This document shows, piece after piece, positions 22,220 to 34,367 of a stretch of 64,000 bases of DNA. Source of the DNA: Eremomyces bilateralis CBS 781.70 (lineage: Eukaryota; Ascomycota; Dothideomycetes; Eremomycetales; Eremomycetaceae). Every line of letters begins with the position of its first letter. Positions within the stretch are counted from its first letter, which is position 1. The notes under the pieces were generated by a model. It was not told the DNA's origin. It worked only from the letters and a program-made list of their open reading frames with translations, and did no database searches. The position numbers and the translations under genes were made by a program. The stretch is from NCBI RefSeq assembly GCF_010015585.1, contig NW_022985078.1, positions 562,322-626,321 on the forward strand, read 5' to 3'.

Positions 22220-23225
22220 CTTGTAGACTGAGGATAAGGAGATTAATCAAGAAAAACCTACATGTTCTAAAGGTGCGATAGGTGATTATAATACAAGAAC
22301 CGTGGGGATTCGGCCAATGTTGGTGGCTGATGAGCAATGCGTCGTATATAGTAGACAACGACAAGTTCACGAAACTTGAGTTCACTCTACTGGGAAAACG
22401 AGAAATAAAACAAGAAATGCCAGGCTAAGTTAGGGCTCGACTTTAGTGCTCAGGGCATCGAAAAGAAACAAACAGACTTGGCATGAATGTTTCTAATATG
22501 AGCATTGTAGGCGGATATTCTACCTTTCATTTCGGTCAGCCTTTTCGGCCAAGCCTAGGGCAGAGTTCGTCGACCATAGCTAATAATAATATCTCCATGG
22601 CACTCTCACATGAAAGTCATCCTAGAGGGCGGATTTCGCAGGCAATTGTTGCAGATACAGTGGATACGTGTAACTAACCTGTGGTAATTTGGTAGGTTCC
22701 CGTTCAGTTCATCTGGTCGAGGTTTCGAGGATGTTGCTTTGACTTGTGAATGTTGTGAGCTTGGAACGCTGGCGTGAATGCGTGATCAATAGGTAGATGT
22801 CACGTGCCATGGCCTAATTTGATGCCTCAGGCTTGGAATAGCGCCAAGCTTTCACTGCCTACCCTCATATCCGCTCCGCTCCGCTCCGCCGCTCCTCCAC
22901 CAATCCAGCCCTAGTGCTTCCCTACATCATGATGCAAGCTCGGATGTGAGGTTCATGCTCCAAGTGAACCATAGCTTCATTCTCGCCGGCTTCCCCGTTG
23001 GAACTTACTTTGATGAAGTAGAAGCTAGTTCCCCCGGTATTCTTGCATACATATCCTGTTGTCCACCGCCGGGTTTGACATCCTTCTCCTGCCTTGTTGC
23101 CGCCCTTATCCCCTGTACCGGTACATATGCAGGGCTCCTGGCCCGATGTATAGGTCGCCTTCCCACCGATCGTGACCGCAAACCGCGCGAGCCGTCACCC
23201 GAAACTTTACGACGTGTCGGATACA
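22220..23225. other. Intergenic, divergent promoters
   Basis: 1 kb between the metalloprotease-like gene and cps1. It includes a CTCCG pentamer repeat near 22870-22890 and a CACGTG core at about 22802. No gene was recognised. Confidence 0.5.
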
Positions 23226-26200
23226 ATGGCGGAAGTCAATCCGGAGCTCCAGGCTCGACTCCAGGATCTCGATCTTGATTTACAGGTAGGCCGGCAATGC
23301 GCCGATCCTCCCCCCAAGGGATGATCATTCGCAGTGCTAACATTTGTCGCAGGAAGGGGATATCACGCAGAAAGGGTAACGCTCTCCATATCTGTTCCGA
23401 ACTAGGCGCCGCGCTTCCGCCGTTGTACTTGGTGCTATATACTAACGGTATCACTTCATGAAGTTACGAGAAACGTCGATCCCAACTCCTCTCACAATAT
23501 CTTGGCCAAGATCAGGCCGAACAAGTCCAACACGATTGGCGCCTTCAATCAATTAACGAGGACACTCGATCTCCTGATGGGTCTCGCGCGAGCTTCACCT
23601 CGGGGCCCCATCCTCCTTATCTGTCGAATCCTCCGGGTACATATTCCTCGAGTTCATCGACAGTGCAACCACCTAGCCATGTTGGAAGGTTCCAAGAGCG
23701 ACAACTCCACGTACGAAATGCAGGCCCGGAAAGCGCGGGAGACGGGCAGCGTCTGCAGCGACCGCCAAGCTATGGAGGATCCACCAGATTGGATACAATG
23801 GCCACTGGGGACTATGTCTTCAACCCTGAAAACGAGCCCGCAACCCGGGGACCGCCAGAGGATAGCAGGAACAGCACAATGCTCGAGTCCCAACAAGGAT
23901 ACTTTTCCGATTTTGCGGGGCAACAGATGCAAGAGCAGAGGGACGCAGGCAATTATGGTGGCCCACATCGATATTCCCAGAGTGACGTATTCTCACCGAC
24001 CGCATTCTTCCCGCCACCGATGCTAACGGCAAACGATCTGCCTTCTCCTGGCGCGGTTGAATGCCAGCTTCCGCTGGAGCCTCGAGAAATCCCCTTTGAC
24101 GTGTTCGATCCCCACAACGGGAATGTTCCCATGTCCAATTTCGACAACATTGGCGCAGTCCTAAGACATCGGGCCAAGGCCAACGTACGCCAGACAGCAT
24201 ATTGGGTGTTGGACCAGAAAGGGAAAGAGATTGCATCGATCACGTGGGACAAACTGCATAGCCGAGCCGAAAAGGTGGCCCAAGTCATCAAGGACAAGAG
24301 CAATCTGTATCGTGGAGACCGAGTGGCTCTGGTGTATCGAGACCAAGAGGTTATCGAGTTTGCGGTAGCTCTCATGGGTTGCTTTCTTGCAGGGGTTGTT
24401 GCTGTGCCGATGAATAACATCGACGATTATCAGACGCTGTCGCTATTGCTAACCACAACTCAAGCCCATCTTGCTTTGACCACCGACAACAACCTCAAAT
24501 CCTTCCACCGCGACATCAGCGCACAGCGCTTGAAATGGCCTACCGGGGTCGAGTGGTGGAAGACCAATGAGTTTGGAAGTTACAATCCCAAGCGGAAAGA
24601 TCTCGACCAGTCGGGAGCTCCCGACTTAGCATACATCGAGTTTTCCAGAGCCCCAACAGGCGATCTAAGGGGTGTGGTTCTAAGTCACCGGACGATTATG
24701 CACCAGATGGCCCTTGTCCAAGCCATTGTATCCACGGTCCCTTCAGGCAAGAGCAACGACACTTTTCACCCTGGACTGCGTGATAAATCGGGAAACCTTG
24801 TTGTGCAACCGTTCAGCAGGCCAGGTGAGGTGGTTATGTCGTACCTTGATCCCCGAGAAGGCATTGGCCTAATTTTGGGTGTTCTTTTCGGTGTCTATGG
24901 CGGCCACTCCACCGTTTGGTTCGAGTCTGTGACAGTCGACACCCCAGGTCTGTATGCCCACCTGATCACCAAATACCGGACGACAATCATGGTAGCAGAT
25001 TACCCCGGGCTCAAGCGGTCTGCGTACAACTACCAGCAAGATCCCATGGCAACCCGCAACTTCAAGAAAGCATACGAGCCAAACTTCTCCACCGTAAAGA
25101 TCTGTCTCATTGATAGCTTGACCGTCGATTCTGAGTTTCATGATGTTCTGGCCGATCGCTGGCTGAGACCGATGCGCAATCCCCGTGCCAGAGAGCTTGT
25201 CGCGCCTATGCTCTGCCTTCCAGAGCATGGTGGGATGATGATTGCAGTGCGAGATTGGCTCGGTGGAGAGGAACGGATGGGTTGCACCCTCGGGCAAGAG
25301 AAGGATGAGAGCGACTCCGATGACGATAAGAAAGAGGACGATTCTGGAATCCCTCCCAATGGATATACCTCATTGATTGCCGGTGGACCGATAAAACCGA
25401 TAACGAAAGCGAAGCGAGGCACCGAACTCAGTGAAGTCCTGCTCGACAAGGAAGCGTTGAAGACCAACGAAGTTGTGGTATTGGCCACTGGAAGCGAAGC
25501 CCAGAAGCGTGCATCTGAACCAGGTACTTTGAGGGCTGGTGCGTTTGGTTATCCGATCGCCGATGCAACACTCGCCGTCGTAGATCCAGAGAAGAATCTG
25601 TTGTGCGCTCCTTATTCTGTTGGCGAAATCTGGGTGGATTCTCCGAGTTTGAGCGGAGGGTTCTGGGCTTTACCAAGGCATACCGAAACCATCTTCCACG
25701 CGAGGCCGTATCGCTTTGAGGAAGGTAACCCCACTCCAGTCATGGTGGAACCCGAATTCCTCCGTACCGGTCTTTTGGGAACGGTCATCGAAGGGAAGGT
25801 GTACGTCCTAGGTCTATATGAAGACCGCATTCGACAGCGGGTCGAGTGGACCGAAAGCGGTGTCACCGAGCACGAGCACCGATACTTTTTCGTACAACAT
25901 CTTGTGCTTAGCATCATGAGGACAGTCCCACGCGTCTACGATTGTTCTGCATTCGATGCTCATGTGAACGGCGAGTATCTTCCTATTGTCCTTATCGAAA
26001 CGCAAGCTGCATCAACGGCACCTACGACAGCAGGCGGGCCTCCCAGGCAACTCGACATACCGTTCTTAGATACCCTTGCGGAACGAGTCATGGAAGCGCT
26101 CTACCAAGAGCATCATCTTCGTGTGTTTTGTGTCATGACAACCGCTCAAAACACTCTTCCTCGAATCGTCAAAAACGGCCGTCGTGAGATTGGCAACATG

Positions 26201-29152
26201 CTCTGCCGACGGGATTTTGACAATGGCAGTCTTGCCTGCGTTCATGTGAAATTTGGCGTCGAAATGGCCGTTCAGAATCTACCAATCGGTGACGACCCGG
26301 CCGGGGGCATTTGGAGTATGCAGTCGGCGCAATCCCGAGCTGGACTCCTGCTCATGCAGGATAAACAGTATTCTGGCGTGGATTATCGCGAGGTGGTCAT
26401 TGATGATCGAACGTCCACTCCTCTCAACCAGTTCAGTAACATTCATGACCTGATGCAATGGCGCGTGTCCCGCCAGGCAGAAGAGCTTGCATATTGCACG
26501 ATAGATGGCCGGGGCAAGGAGGGGAAGGGAGTCAACTGGCGAAAATTTGATCTGAAGGTGGCTGCAGTGGCCATGTACCTCAGGAACAAGGTCAAGCTCA
26601 AGCCAGGAGACCCCGTTCTGCTCATGTATACACACTCTGAGGAGTTCGTGTATGCCATACACGCTTGCTTTTGCCTGGGCGTTACAGCGATTCCGATGCC
26701 GCCAATTGATCAGAACAGACTCAGTGAAGACGCTCCGGCTCTTCTACATATGATCAGCGATTTCCGGATCAAGGCCCTCCTCGTCAACCACGACGTGGAC
26801 CATGTCTTGAAGCTCAAGCCGGTCTCACAACATTTGAAGCACACGGCCATGATCCTACGAGTCAACATACCTAACATCTACAACACCGGCAAAACCCCAA
26901 AGCAGACTCATGGATGCCGAGTCCTCGAGTTAACGCTGAGACCGCAATGGGTGCAACCGGGTTATCCAGCGCTAGTTTGGGTGTTTTGGACCCCGGACCA
27001 ACGACGAGTGGCGGTTCAGATGGGCCATGACACCATTATGGCACTCTGCAAAGTACAGAAGGAAACGTGTCAAATGACCAGCACCAGACCCGTCCTCGGT
27101 TGTGTTCGGAGCACGATTGGACTTGGTTTCGTCCATACGTGCTTAATGGGCATATTTTTAGGTTGGTCCTGACTAGATTCACACACAGCCGCTTCATGCT
27201 GACTTCAATACAGCTGCCCCTACATACCTTGTTTCGCCTGTGGATTTCGCACTAAATCCTATGATCCTCTTTCAGACGCTCTCTCGCTACAAGATTAAGG
27301 ATACATATGCGACGTCTCAGATGCTTGACCATGCCATGGCCTTTGGAGCAGGCAAAGTCTCTGGACTTCATGAGTTAAAGAATCTGATGATCTCCACTGA
27401 CGCACGCCCACGGGTTGATGTATACCAAAAAGTCAGAGTCCATTTTGCCCAAGCGGGACTGGACCGGACGGCGATCAACACCATTTACTCGCATGTCCTT
27501 AACCCGATGGTCACCTCTCGTAGCTACATGTGCATCGAGCCCATTGAGCTTTGGTTGGACATGGAATCATTGCGGCGAGGTCTTGTTCTTCCTGTCGACC
27601 CCGACTCGGATCCTACAGCCCTCTTGGTCCAAGATTCGGGCATGGTGCCGGTGAGCACTCAGATCAGCATCGTTAACCCGGAGACCAGTCGGCTGTGTAT
27701 GGTCGGCGAATACGGCGAAATTTGGGTTCACTCGGAAGCCAATGCGTTCGGGTTTTACGGAAGCAAAGACGCCTTTGATGCCGAACGATTCAATGCTAGG
27801 ACTCTGGATGGCGACCCGAACGCTCAGTATGTTAGAACTGGCGACCTGGGCTTCTTGCATAACGTGTCACGACCCATTGGACCCGGCGGGAGCCTGGTTG
27901 AAATGCAGATCCTATTTATCCTTGGAAATATTGGCGAGACGTTCGAAGTCAACGGCCTGAATCATTTCCCTATGGACATCGAATACTCTGTGGAACGATG
28001 CCATCGGAACATTGTCCCGGGCGGATGGTGAGTCTCTTTGATATCTGGCTGATGATATTTTGCTAATGCCAGTCTAGTGCGGTTTTTCAAGCGGGAGGTC
28101 TTGTTGTCGTTCTTGTCGAAATCTTCCGCAAGAACTTCCTCGCCGCGTTGGTGCCGGTCATCGTCAATGCGGTCCTCAATCATCATCATTTCGTCGTCGA
28201 CATCGTCGCTTTCGTTGGCAAAGGCGACTTCCCTCGCTCTCGGCTTGGCGAAAAGCAGCGAGGCAAAATCCTCAATTCGTGGGTCCAGCGGAAGATCCGC
28301 AGCATCGCTCAATTCGGTATCCGGGATCCGGATGGATTGGGAATTGACGGACCGGGCTTCGGCAGCACCGATGGCCAAACCACGCTCAATCAAGTCGCCG
28401 AAGAGCAAGATCCTGAGTCAAGAAATTATAGCACCGGGCAGAGCCAGCGCTCATCCACAGCAATCTCGTCGAAAGAGCCGTCCGCACCTCCTAGTCTCAC
28501 TTCAGCGCCGTTGGCGCCGGCTCCCCTATCTGTCTCGCATCGAAGCGGCGATTGGTCGGTGGCTGAGCTGCCTGAGAACGCTTCTCGAACGTCGGACGAC
28601 TTCGATGCCGCAACTTTCCGTGCTGAGTTGCCCGGCGAGGACCTGTTGGGTCCCGACGATCGTACACCAACGGATCTATCATCACGCCCGCAATTTCCGC
28701 GGTTGAGTGTTACCAACCCGTCAGGAACGACTGCTGCCGGGACGTCGGGAATCGCTGGGGTAGACTACAGCCCGGTTGATCGAGCCGGCCCATTCGCATC
28801 GGAGCAAAGCTACCAGGCACCATTCGAAAACTCCGGCAAAGGCCCGAAGGCTCAGTATCCGAGTTATGAGGGTGACGACTATGGCCCTATTGAAAGCTAC
28901 GACTACCGGGATGCTAGGAACGATGATGACGACGATCGATACGCGTCGGCGAGTGTGGGGCCATTGAGAGTCATGAACCGGGAAAGCGAGGACGATCCCA
29001 TTCGTTCTAGCTCGGAGTCTTCGGCTCAAAATGAAGGCCAAACCCCAGCCCCGGGAAAGGAATCGACCAAGGGCCAGGACTTGGATGATGAGTGGAAACG
29101 AGATGCATTGATGCATATGAATTGGAGGGGTGCCAACCCAAATGAGATATGA
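23226..29152 (+). CDS. cps1: Cps1/DIP2 family protein: DMAP1-binding domain plus two AMP-binding-like domains
   Basis: Five exons, 23226-23285, 23353-23375, 23464-27161, 27214-28027 and 28078-29152, give 1889 residues with the frame closing. The first two small exons encode the start of a DMAP1-binding domain (MAEVNPELQARLQDLDLDLQ, then YEKRRSQLLSQYL). Two adenylate-forming-like domains follow. The first starts near residue 240 and carries FSRAPTGDLRGV near 420. The second starts near 1010, has WTPDQRRVAV near 1203, and VRTGDLGFL near 1467. Both P-loop-like motifs differ from the YSSGTTGKPKG form of active acyl-CoA synthetases, as is usual in DIP2 proteins. The last 330 residues are acidic and disordered. 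DIP2 homologues are tied to diacylglycerol and fatty-acid metabolism, and Cps1 to virulence in plant-pathogenic fungi. The stops after 27161 and 28027 lie in introns. Confidence 0.9.
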
Positions 29153-29566
29153 CCGAAACCATAGACGATAGCATGGTGTTATCGCGTGTCGGGTACGATT
29201 TCGGATTGTCTCACCAGAAGCCGAAATCCCATCGATGAAGAATGATGTCGCAGTTAGAAAAGCTTCGATCAACGATTGTTATTCCCGCGATGTGAAGCTT
29301 ATACGCGTAGGACATGGTTTTTTGTCTCGAGTCATGTAATAAAGTGCCACGTTTCCCGGGGCCATGATGTGATGTATGTAAATTTTCGTAATGTTCTATT
29401 CCAAAATACATGCGTGTTTAGCGTCTTGTCTATCACCAGGTTTTGGTTTCCTGTCAAGCTGGAGGCAATAATGGAGATATTTTAGAGACCTTTGCCGCCC
29501 TCCAAAGAGACATGCCGATTGCGAGTTGACGCAAAGTGATCGTGAATAAGACGATTGACTGGATGA
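29153..29566. other. Intergenic between convergent cps1 and leu4
   Basis: About 410 bases of 3' flanking sequence. Nothing recognisable. Confidence 0.6.
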
Positions 29567-31616
29567 CTATACACCATTGAGCTTTATTTCCACGGCCTCA
29601 GAGACACCGACATGTCCTCGAGCATCGGGACCTGACTGTGGCACATGCCTCTCTGGAGTAAGTTCTGGTGGAGTGATGTCGTTCGTGTCAGAACGCTTAG
29701 GGCGGAAAGGGATAGGAGTGCTTGGACGAGAAGAGAGGAACTAAGTAGAGGTTGGTTATTTATTTCGGTATAAGGGAACCGACTGTAAGCGAGAGAGATG
29801 TGACTGACAGATGATGCCGCAGATAGAAGAGCGATCAAGGACGCCTGGACCACGTCTTCATGAATACCCACCCCCCACACTCTTTGCGAGCTGTTCGAGG
29901 CTGTGCATTCAATATATGTCGCGGCTTTGACACTCTTGCCTTCTCCGATGGCATGCTCCTTGTAGTCAGCGACATCGAGATCGATTCCCAGAGTTCTCAA
30001 CGCATTGGCCAAACTCGAGATGGCGCCGTTTCCGACCCCTCGGATGCGATGCTCGACCCCGTCGATCTCAATAACACCGCCGAACACCCTCCTGGCGTTC
30101 TTGCTGCTCTGGGTCCTAGAGACTTGCGACCCACCGACTGATGGCGGCGCGGGTGATGCAGCTCGTTCGGTTGTGATATCGTAGTCCAACAACTCAAAGC
30201 GAGGGTTTCGTTTCAAATGATATGACTCTTCGAAGAGTTGTACGATTTCGCCGGGAAGAAGCTCGCGTCCGACGGAATCAGCTTCTTTTTGGACAATCTT
30301 GCTAAATGCAACTTGTAGACCCCGAGGCAAATCCAGCTCCAAGTTCCGGAGAAGGATCCAGGCAACGCCGCCTTTACCGCTTTGGCTGTTGACACGAATA
30401 ATGGCTTCGTACGTGCGCCCGATATCCTGCGGGTCGAGCGGAAGGTATGGGATCTGCCAAGGAGAGTCGTCCGTAGCCCCTGAAGCCTTGCGAGCTTGGA
30501 AGCCTTTCTTGATCGCGTCCTGATGGCTGCCGGAAAAGGCACACACAACCAGCTGTCCGCCGTAAGGGGCCCGTGGATGGATCGGAATCTTGTTTGATTT
30601 TTCGACAATGTCAATCACGGAACGAATGTCGCTGAAATCGATTCCAGGATGGATGCCTTGAGTATACAGATTCAAAGCCAAGGTAACGAGGTCCACGTTT
30701 CCGGTTCGCTCACCATTTCCAAACAGGGTCCCTTCCACTCGGTCCGCTCCGGCCATCTGAGCTAGCTCGGCTGCTGCTACAGCACAGCCGCGGTCATTAT
30801 GGGGGTGGAGGGAGACACAGATCTTTTCCCGTTCGGTGATGTGGCGGCAGAAGTACTCGATTTGATCGGCATATACGTTGGGAGTCGACATCTCCACCGT
30901 TGCAGGTAGATTGAAGATGATCGGGTTCTCAACGGATGGCTCCCAGGCAGCTTTGACCGCTTCGCAGATTTCGAGGACAAAGTCTGGATCGCTGTCGGAG
31001 AAGGTCTCAGGGGAGAATTCGAAAGCCCATTCCGTCGCCGACTGGGTCGGGTCATCCTTGGTCAACGATCGTGCGTATTGGGTGCACTCCACCGCCCGCT
31101 TGATGCTCTCTTCGTTGTTCATGTTGAACACCACCTGCTGGAAGCATGGCGACGTGGCCAAGTAAAGATGTATGATAGCCTTCTTGGAGCCAGCGACAGA
31201 GTCTACTGTCGGCTTGATAAGCTCCTTCCTGCATGGAGCCAAGACCTGTAGCCAAACGTCGTCCGGTACGACGCCAGGGGTCTCCACCAATTTCCGGGTA
31301 AAGTCGAAGTCGGTTTTCGAGGCGGATGGGAAGGACACCTCGATTTCCTTGTACCCAAGCTCGACCAACATCTGGAAGTAGCGCCATTTCTGGTCGCCAT
31401 CCTGCAAAGGCAGAGGTTAGCCCTGTACTTGAGTCAGGAATCCAATCCGGTCTGACAAGTTACCATTGGGTCCACCAAGCTCTGGTTGCCATCCCGTAAA
31501 TCGGTTGATAGCCATCGAGGAGGCTGATCGAGCGTCTTAGATGGCCATTGGCGATCCGGGAGGTTCAACTGTTTGAACTTTTTGTATTTGACCGAGGGGT
31601 CCTTAAGCATTCCCAT
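29567..31616 (-). CDS. leu4: 2-isopropylmalate synthase (leucine biosynthesis)
   Basis: Catalyses acetyl-CoA + 2-oxoisovalerate to 2-isopropylmalate, the first committed step to leucine. Exons 31616-31464, 31401-29809 and 29740-29567 give 639 residues. The start [17 protein letters not shown] aligns with the post-leader part of yeast Leu4; no long mitochondrial leader is present and no upstream ATG extends the frame. Catalytic-domain marks are [29 protein letters not shown], the metal-binding HPHNDRG and [13 protein letters not shown]. The C-terminal third is the leucine-sensing regulatory domain ([20 protein letters not shown]). The last intron (29808-29741) is easy to miss. Without it the frame stops at 29584; with it the tail becomes [20 protein letters not shown] and ends EIKLNGV, as in relatives. 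Confidence 0.95.
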
Positions 31617-33101
31617 GGTAGCGGATGGTGGGATGGGATACGACCGGGATTGAGGACAGCAAGGGCACAGTACCAAGCCAATTGGATGAAGTTGGGGGTT
31701 TCAAAGGGAATTCGAGTGGTAAGATGGGCAGGTTTAGTATATATACTGTAAAAATTCGAGGAGGACTGGAGAAGTCATCAATTCCACTTCGACGTTGTGA
31801 TATGTAGGGGTGGCAGCAGTTCAGTGGTTCAGTGTGAGGAGTCAGAATGTTTTTGAATTGCGGGGCAAACGCTGATCGATGGCTTGACGTCGGCAAACTG
31901 AAAATCATGAAAGGCTCCAAGGCTGAAATAATAATATTCCACCCTCTCGTGGGGAAGAAATTGATGCCCATAATTACAGCCGTACCACACAGAATGACGC
32001 ACCCTTACAATAAAAGCAGATTTAAAGGTCAACTTTTTTTTTTGAGTTAGATCTACCTACCGTAAGAGTCTGAATTAAATTATCCTTTTTGATGGTTATG
32101 ATTTTGCGGGAAGAAAACGTTGTATGGGCCATCAATTTCTTCCCCCATGGAGGCAGGAGGCACTGTCGCCGGACCATCACGTGCATGGATCCGAGCCATG
32201 ACCTGGCATAGGGTCTGGACTTTGACTGACGATTGCAGGTGCAAGCTCCCCCTATGGTAAGATTTTTAAGTTAGAATATTGAGCAACGTTACGTTTCTAG
32301 CATCCTCTCAGCTCTCTACTCGTAATATGGCGAGGATCAACTTACAGATAACCTATTGATTGGGTCAACAGAACCGCATCGTAGGGCCCGCCGTTGGTGG
32401 TTAGCGTGGAGTAGTTCAGAGACGCGATATCTTCCAATGAGACGTTCACTGTACTTGAGCCGCTGGTTGCAGTCATTTGTGCATAATATCTTCTCATCGT
32501 TGAACCAATCATGAGACTCGTGTAGATGCCGGTTCATTAACTGTATTCTGTAGAATCTCGATAGGGGCCACATTCTTCGACGATCCCAAAGAGAACGCTA
32601 GCGTCATGCTCAGCGTTGCGGTCTAACTGCTCCAGCTGCACACGGTCGATGGCGGGCCGGTTCAAAGAGATTGCCATGTCCAATCGTACTCGGCTATTCC
32701 TTTTCCGTCCAGAGGTATCCTTTCCTGTGATAGGAGGACGCATTCAATGGCCAAATTCGCCGAAACATTGAGTAGTACACGAGCTGGGAGTTCGATGGCC
32801 TGGATGCATTTAAGTGTCCTTTGATTGATTCTGTAACGATGAATGTCAACGCACGCTCGGGTATAATGTATTGTGCAACCGTGACTTTGGACTCCCGGCA
32901 GAATTCATCCAAACAGAGCCAGAGCCTCCGGGCCGAACCTCGTGGTGCAGAGCGCAATCCAATGCCAGGGATTGGATCATAACGTGATGCCTCTTGTTCC
33001 GCGAGAGTACTCCAAAGCCATGGCTGGCGCATCAGCAGGAGACGCATCCCATCCCCACATACAACATCCCATGAAAGAAGGATCCTGAATAATCAAGGCC
33101 A
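31617..33101. other. Intergenic, leu4 promoter and lsm4 3' flank
   Basis: About 1.5 kb. A T-rich run near 32031-32043 and a CACGTG core at about 32179 lie upstream of leu4. The open frames at 32694-33047 (-) show no domain. Confidence 0.5.
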
Positions 33102-33599
33102 TCATGCCCCCCCTCGCATTCTCCCTCGAGCCCGGGTCCCTCTATTGATCTGAGAAGAGCCCCCACGACCACCTCTTGTTCCATGGTCTCCTCTATGCGA
33201 CGATCCTCCACGGCCACCACGTTGGGCTTGTTGAGCAGCTTGTTGCTCCTTCACGACATCGATGATTTCGTCCGGTACCCGTAAGTATTTGATCTGAAAC
33301 GCCCTGGGTTAGCGCACCTTCCATAGGACTGCAGGAGAGGCCTTGACTGACGTTGTTTCCCCGCACATACACTTCCGGAAGCCGCCAGAACCGGTCGCCC
33401 TCTGGTGACGTCTGTACTACCTCCTTCAGTGTTAAATTCATCCATGTGTCGCAGGCGACTAGATGTCCGTTGAGGGTCTCGCCGTCTTTCAACTCAACGA
33501 GCATTGGATGGCCCTGTGCCGCATTTAATAGCCCTAAAGGAAGCTTGAAGATGTTAGATCATAGAATGGATTGCATGGAGAAAGAGTGCTCTTTACCAT
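33102..33599 (-). CDS. lsm4: LSm4, U6 snRNA-associated Sm-like protein
   Basis: Subunit of the heptameric LSm2-8 (U6 snRNP, splicing) and LSm1-7 (mRNA decay) rings. Three exons: 33599-33597 (the ATG alone), 33543-33352 and 33293-33102, giving 128 residues. The start [19 protein letters not shown] is the canonical LSm4 N-terminus and is only obtained by splicing ATG to CTT. Using the nearer TAG acceptor would create an immediate stop. The Sm fold shows Sm1 ([24 protein letters not shown]) and Sm2 ([16 protein letters not shown]) motifs. A short RGG-rich tail ([19 protein letters not shown]) follows, typical of LSm4. Head-to-head with kap95. Confidence 0.93.
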
Positions 33600-34367
33600 G
33601 GTGTTACCACTGTGGTGTTTTGTCGGAGAGTTGAGGGAACAGTTATGGGTTAGCGACGAATTCAAAGCCTCTTGATATTGATTGAAGGTATCTGAATTAG
33701 GCTTTGAATAACACGTATATGTCGATTTGAAGTAGGGTGCTAAGAGAATCTACTGTATTCGTCAAGGTTCGTGCCAGTAGGTGCTGTCGTTGGTGGTGGT
33801 GACATGCACTCATTACTCTGCTCATGCATGGGTGATCAAGGATATGAATGCACGTGATTTTCCAAAGTCAGCCAAGGCTTAAGTAAGTAGAATCCCTCAC
33901 GTGATCATGTTACACGTGATTACATCACATGCAACTGAGGCAGCCAGGCCATAAGGTATCAAAGGTGGGATGCGACAAAACCAAGCGAGCCAATCAGCGA
34001 CACTGTTGTTGACGACCTGCGTCTTCTTGTTTCTCCCTGAACTACGCTTTCTCTCATCACTTCACTATCCAGGAGCTCACTTTACTGCCTCTCTTCCCTT
34101 CTACCGCTCTCTTACCCCATTTGATCCCAATATTCCTGCCTTCAGGCTCCCCTCGTGCCCCGACCTTAACCTGTCTGCCATTTGGAGTGCAGTTCCTTAT
34201 CAGAGCCTCACCGTCGCGTCACAGGCTTCCACTCCCGCTTTACATCTCCTTGAGCCTATCGAGCACTTGGCCTCCACTCCTTGGTTTTTATTAATCCCCC
34301 CATTCAAGGTTGGAAACCAACCGAATCCTCATTGCCAAGACCAAAAATCCCCCAAACGAAGCCCATC
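33600..34367. promoter_or_regulatory. Divergent lsm4/kap95 promoter with three CACGTGAT boxes
   Basis: This 770-base gap separates two divergent housekeeping genes. The octamer CACGTGAT occurs three times within 70 bases, at 33851-33858, 33898-33905 and 33913-33920; the middle one is the full palindrome TCACGTGA. CACGTG is the core site for bHLH factors such as Cbf1. Pyrimidine-rich sequence from 34010 to 34340 is the likely kap95 5' UTR. Shared control of both genes is inference. Confidence 0.55.

Noticed and set aside
27162-28077. Stops inside cps1 as nonsense mutations
   Set aside because: Both stops fall in introns of 52 and 50 nt with good splice sites, and the total coding length closes in frame.
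29584-29808. Leu4 ending at the stop at 29584
   Set aside because: Splicing 29808-29741 gives the C-terminal sequence expected from relatives.
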